A stretch of DNA of 32,464 nt from contig PAPF01000004.1 of the NCBI GenBank assembly GCA_002708825.1, positions 1 through 32,464 on the forward strand, in the 5' to 3' direction. Position numbers and translations under genes: made by a program. Shown in pieces: positions 31,787 through 32,464 of this stretch. The DNA comes from Phyllobacteriaceae bacterium. Lineage in GTDB: Bacteria > Pseudomonadota > Alphaproteobacteria > Rhizobiales > Rhizobiaceae. The notes beneath the pieces are model-generated. The model searched no databases. It worked only from the letters and a program-made list of their open reading frames with translations, and had not been told where the DNA came from. How positions within the stretch are numbered: position 1 is the stretch's first letter; each line of letters opens with the position of its first letter.

Positions 31787-32464
31787 AGACACTGAAGCTC
31801 ACCAAGATCGCGGTGCCGGAGCGACTGCGCGCGGTCGACGAAGACCAGGCGCTCGCCATCCAGACCTCCATCGTCGCGCACGGGCTGATCAACCCCATCA
31901 CGGTCCGCCACATCCCGGCCTCCAAGGGCCGCAAGTACGAGCTCGTTGCAGGGGCTCACCGGCTGCGCGCTTTCGAGCAACTCGACGAGGAAGAGATCGA
32001 GGCGATCGTCGTCCAGGCCGACAAGCTGGACGCCGTTCTGCTGGAGATCCAGGAGAACCTTTTTCGGAACGATCTCTCCAAGCTCGACCGGGCGATTTTC
32101 GTCCACAAGTACCGCGAGGTCTGGGAGGAAAAGCACGGCAAGATCAACCCCGCAGGTGGCCGCCCGAAAAACTCGGCAAACTTTGCCGAGTTTCCTGGCG
32201 AGATCATCGCGGCCGAGGGCGCGAACGGGTTTTCCGTCCATTGCGCGGAGCGTCTCGGCTTGTCCGAGCGCTCCATACGGATAGCCAACCAGATCGCCAC
32301 GAACATCCCGCCGAGCCTGCGGGCAAAGCTGCGCGGCACGCCGGCCGAGGACAACCAGAGCCTCCTGCTTAAGTTCGCTGCCCTGCCGCCCGAGGTCGTC
32401 GCGACGGCCGCGCAGGCGATCGACCTGGCAGAGGGCGATCCGGTGCGTGCGCTGGAGCTTCTCC
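31774..32464 (+). CDS. ParB-like nuclease-domain protein (prophage early region, cut by right edge)
   Basis: 230 codons are visible and the C-terminus is missing. The N-terminal ParB/Srx domain spans about residues 8-95: IVAHGLINPITVRHI, then ELVAGAHRLRAFEQL (the nucleotide-binding GxHRxxA-type box), then EIQENLFRNDLSKLDRA. A region resembling the ParB HTH follows (LGLSERSIRIANQIATNIPP, about 165-185). In alphaproteobacterial Mu-like phages a ParB-like gene stands directly before the transposase genes, so the MuA/MuB-like genes should follow outside the window (expectation). It is not a plasmid partition locus: there is no ParA or parS beside it in the window. Confidence 0.82.
   Translation, partial: MATLKTLKLTKIAVPERLRAVDEDQALAIQTSIVAHGLINPITVRHIPASKGRKYELVAGAHRLRAFEQLDEEEIEAIVVQADKLDAVLLEIQENLFRNDLSKLDRAIFVHKYREVWEEKHGKINPAGGRPKNSANFAEFPGEIIAAEGANGFSVHCAERLGLSERSIRIANQIATNIPPSLRAKLRGTPAEDNQSLLLKFAALPPEVVATAAQAIDLAEGDPVRALELL

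Larger units (their letters stand above)
29269..32464. mobile_element. Left end of a Mu-like transposable prophage (continues beyond window)
   Basis: The proposed terminus is TG at 29269, followed 7 nt later by the first of two 26-bp end repeats. Next come a minus-strand S24 repressor and a divergent early operon: Ner-like regulator, short membrane peptide, two small proteins and a ParB-like protein. This is the layout of Mu-like phages of alphaproteobacteria such as RcapMu, where the transposase genes follow. No transposase lies inside the window and the right end is not seen, so the exact end and target duplication are unproven. The non-coding part is clearly more AT-rich than the flanking host genes. 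Confidence 0.75.

Noticed and set aside
31774-32464. ParB-like gene as part of a plasmid partition locus
   Set aside because: No ParA gene or parS-like site is nearby, and the gene lies in a phage early operon with a Ner-like gene and an S24 repressor.

Overview
The window is high-GC DNA with dense, tightly coupled operons of a metabolically versatile alphaproteobacterium. That placement rests on codon use, the acyl-CoA gene families and a Mu-like prophage of the Rhodobacter RcapMu type; the genus cannot be read from the sequence. Four blocks are visible.

(1) Positions 1-3391: the N-terminal part of a large Ig-repeat surface or secreted protein (minus strand, running off the left edge) and a LuxR-type regulator, separated by a 524-bp gap that holds an AT-rich inverted repeat.

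(2) Positions 3392-10964 (minus): one operon in the order livF-livG-acyl-CoA synthetase-livH-livM-substrate-binding protein-nitronate monooxygenase-like flavoprotein. It is read from a good promoter at 11188-11216. The embedded CoA ligase suggests an importer for a carboxylic acid that is activated on entry, rather than for amino acids.

(3) Positions 11244-29080: an acyl-CoA catabolism island. It holds a crotonase-TetR-CoA ligase operon (+), an operon of isovaleryl-CoA-dehydrogenase-type ACAD, PECR-like SDR and MaoC hydratase (-), and, divergent from that, an eight-gene operon (+): crotonase, AtuA-like protein, stand-alone biotin carboxylase, stand-alone biotin carrier, carboxyltransferase, HCCA-isomerase/GST-kappa-like protein, PaaG-like crotonase and transglutaminase-like protein. 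A second acyl-CoA carboxylase, with fused biotin carboxylase-carrier and its own carboxyltransferase, converges on it. The gene set resembles the Atu (acyclic terpene) and Liu (leucine/isovalerate) logic of activate, dehydrogenate, carboxylate and hydrate. However, the carboxylase has three parts, a thiol-transferase-fold protein and a transglutaminase-like protein are built in, and no HMG-CoA-lyase-like or thiolase gene is present. The substrate is not known; a branched or cyclic carboxylic acid is the best inference. A perfect 16-bp palindrome between the two divergent operons is a likely shared operator.

(4) From about 29269 to the right edge: the left end of a Mu-like transposable prophage. 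It has a pair of 26-bp end repeats, phased short repeats, an S24-type repressor (-), then a Ner-like regulator, a 45-aa membrane peptide, two small early proteins and a ParB-like protein cut by the window (+). The transposase genes expected next lie outside. The prophage sits about 190 bp upstream of the second carboxylase operon and may have separated it from its native upstream sequence.
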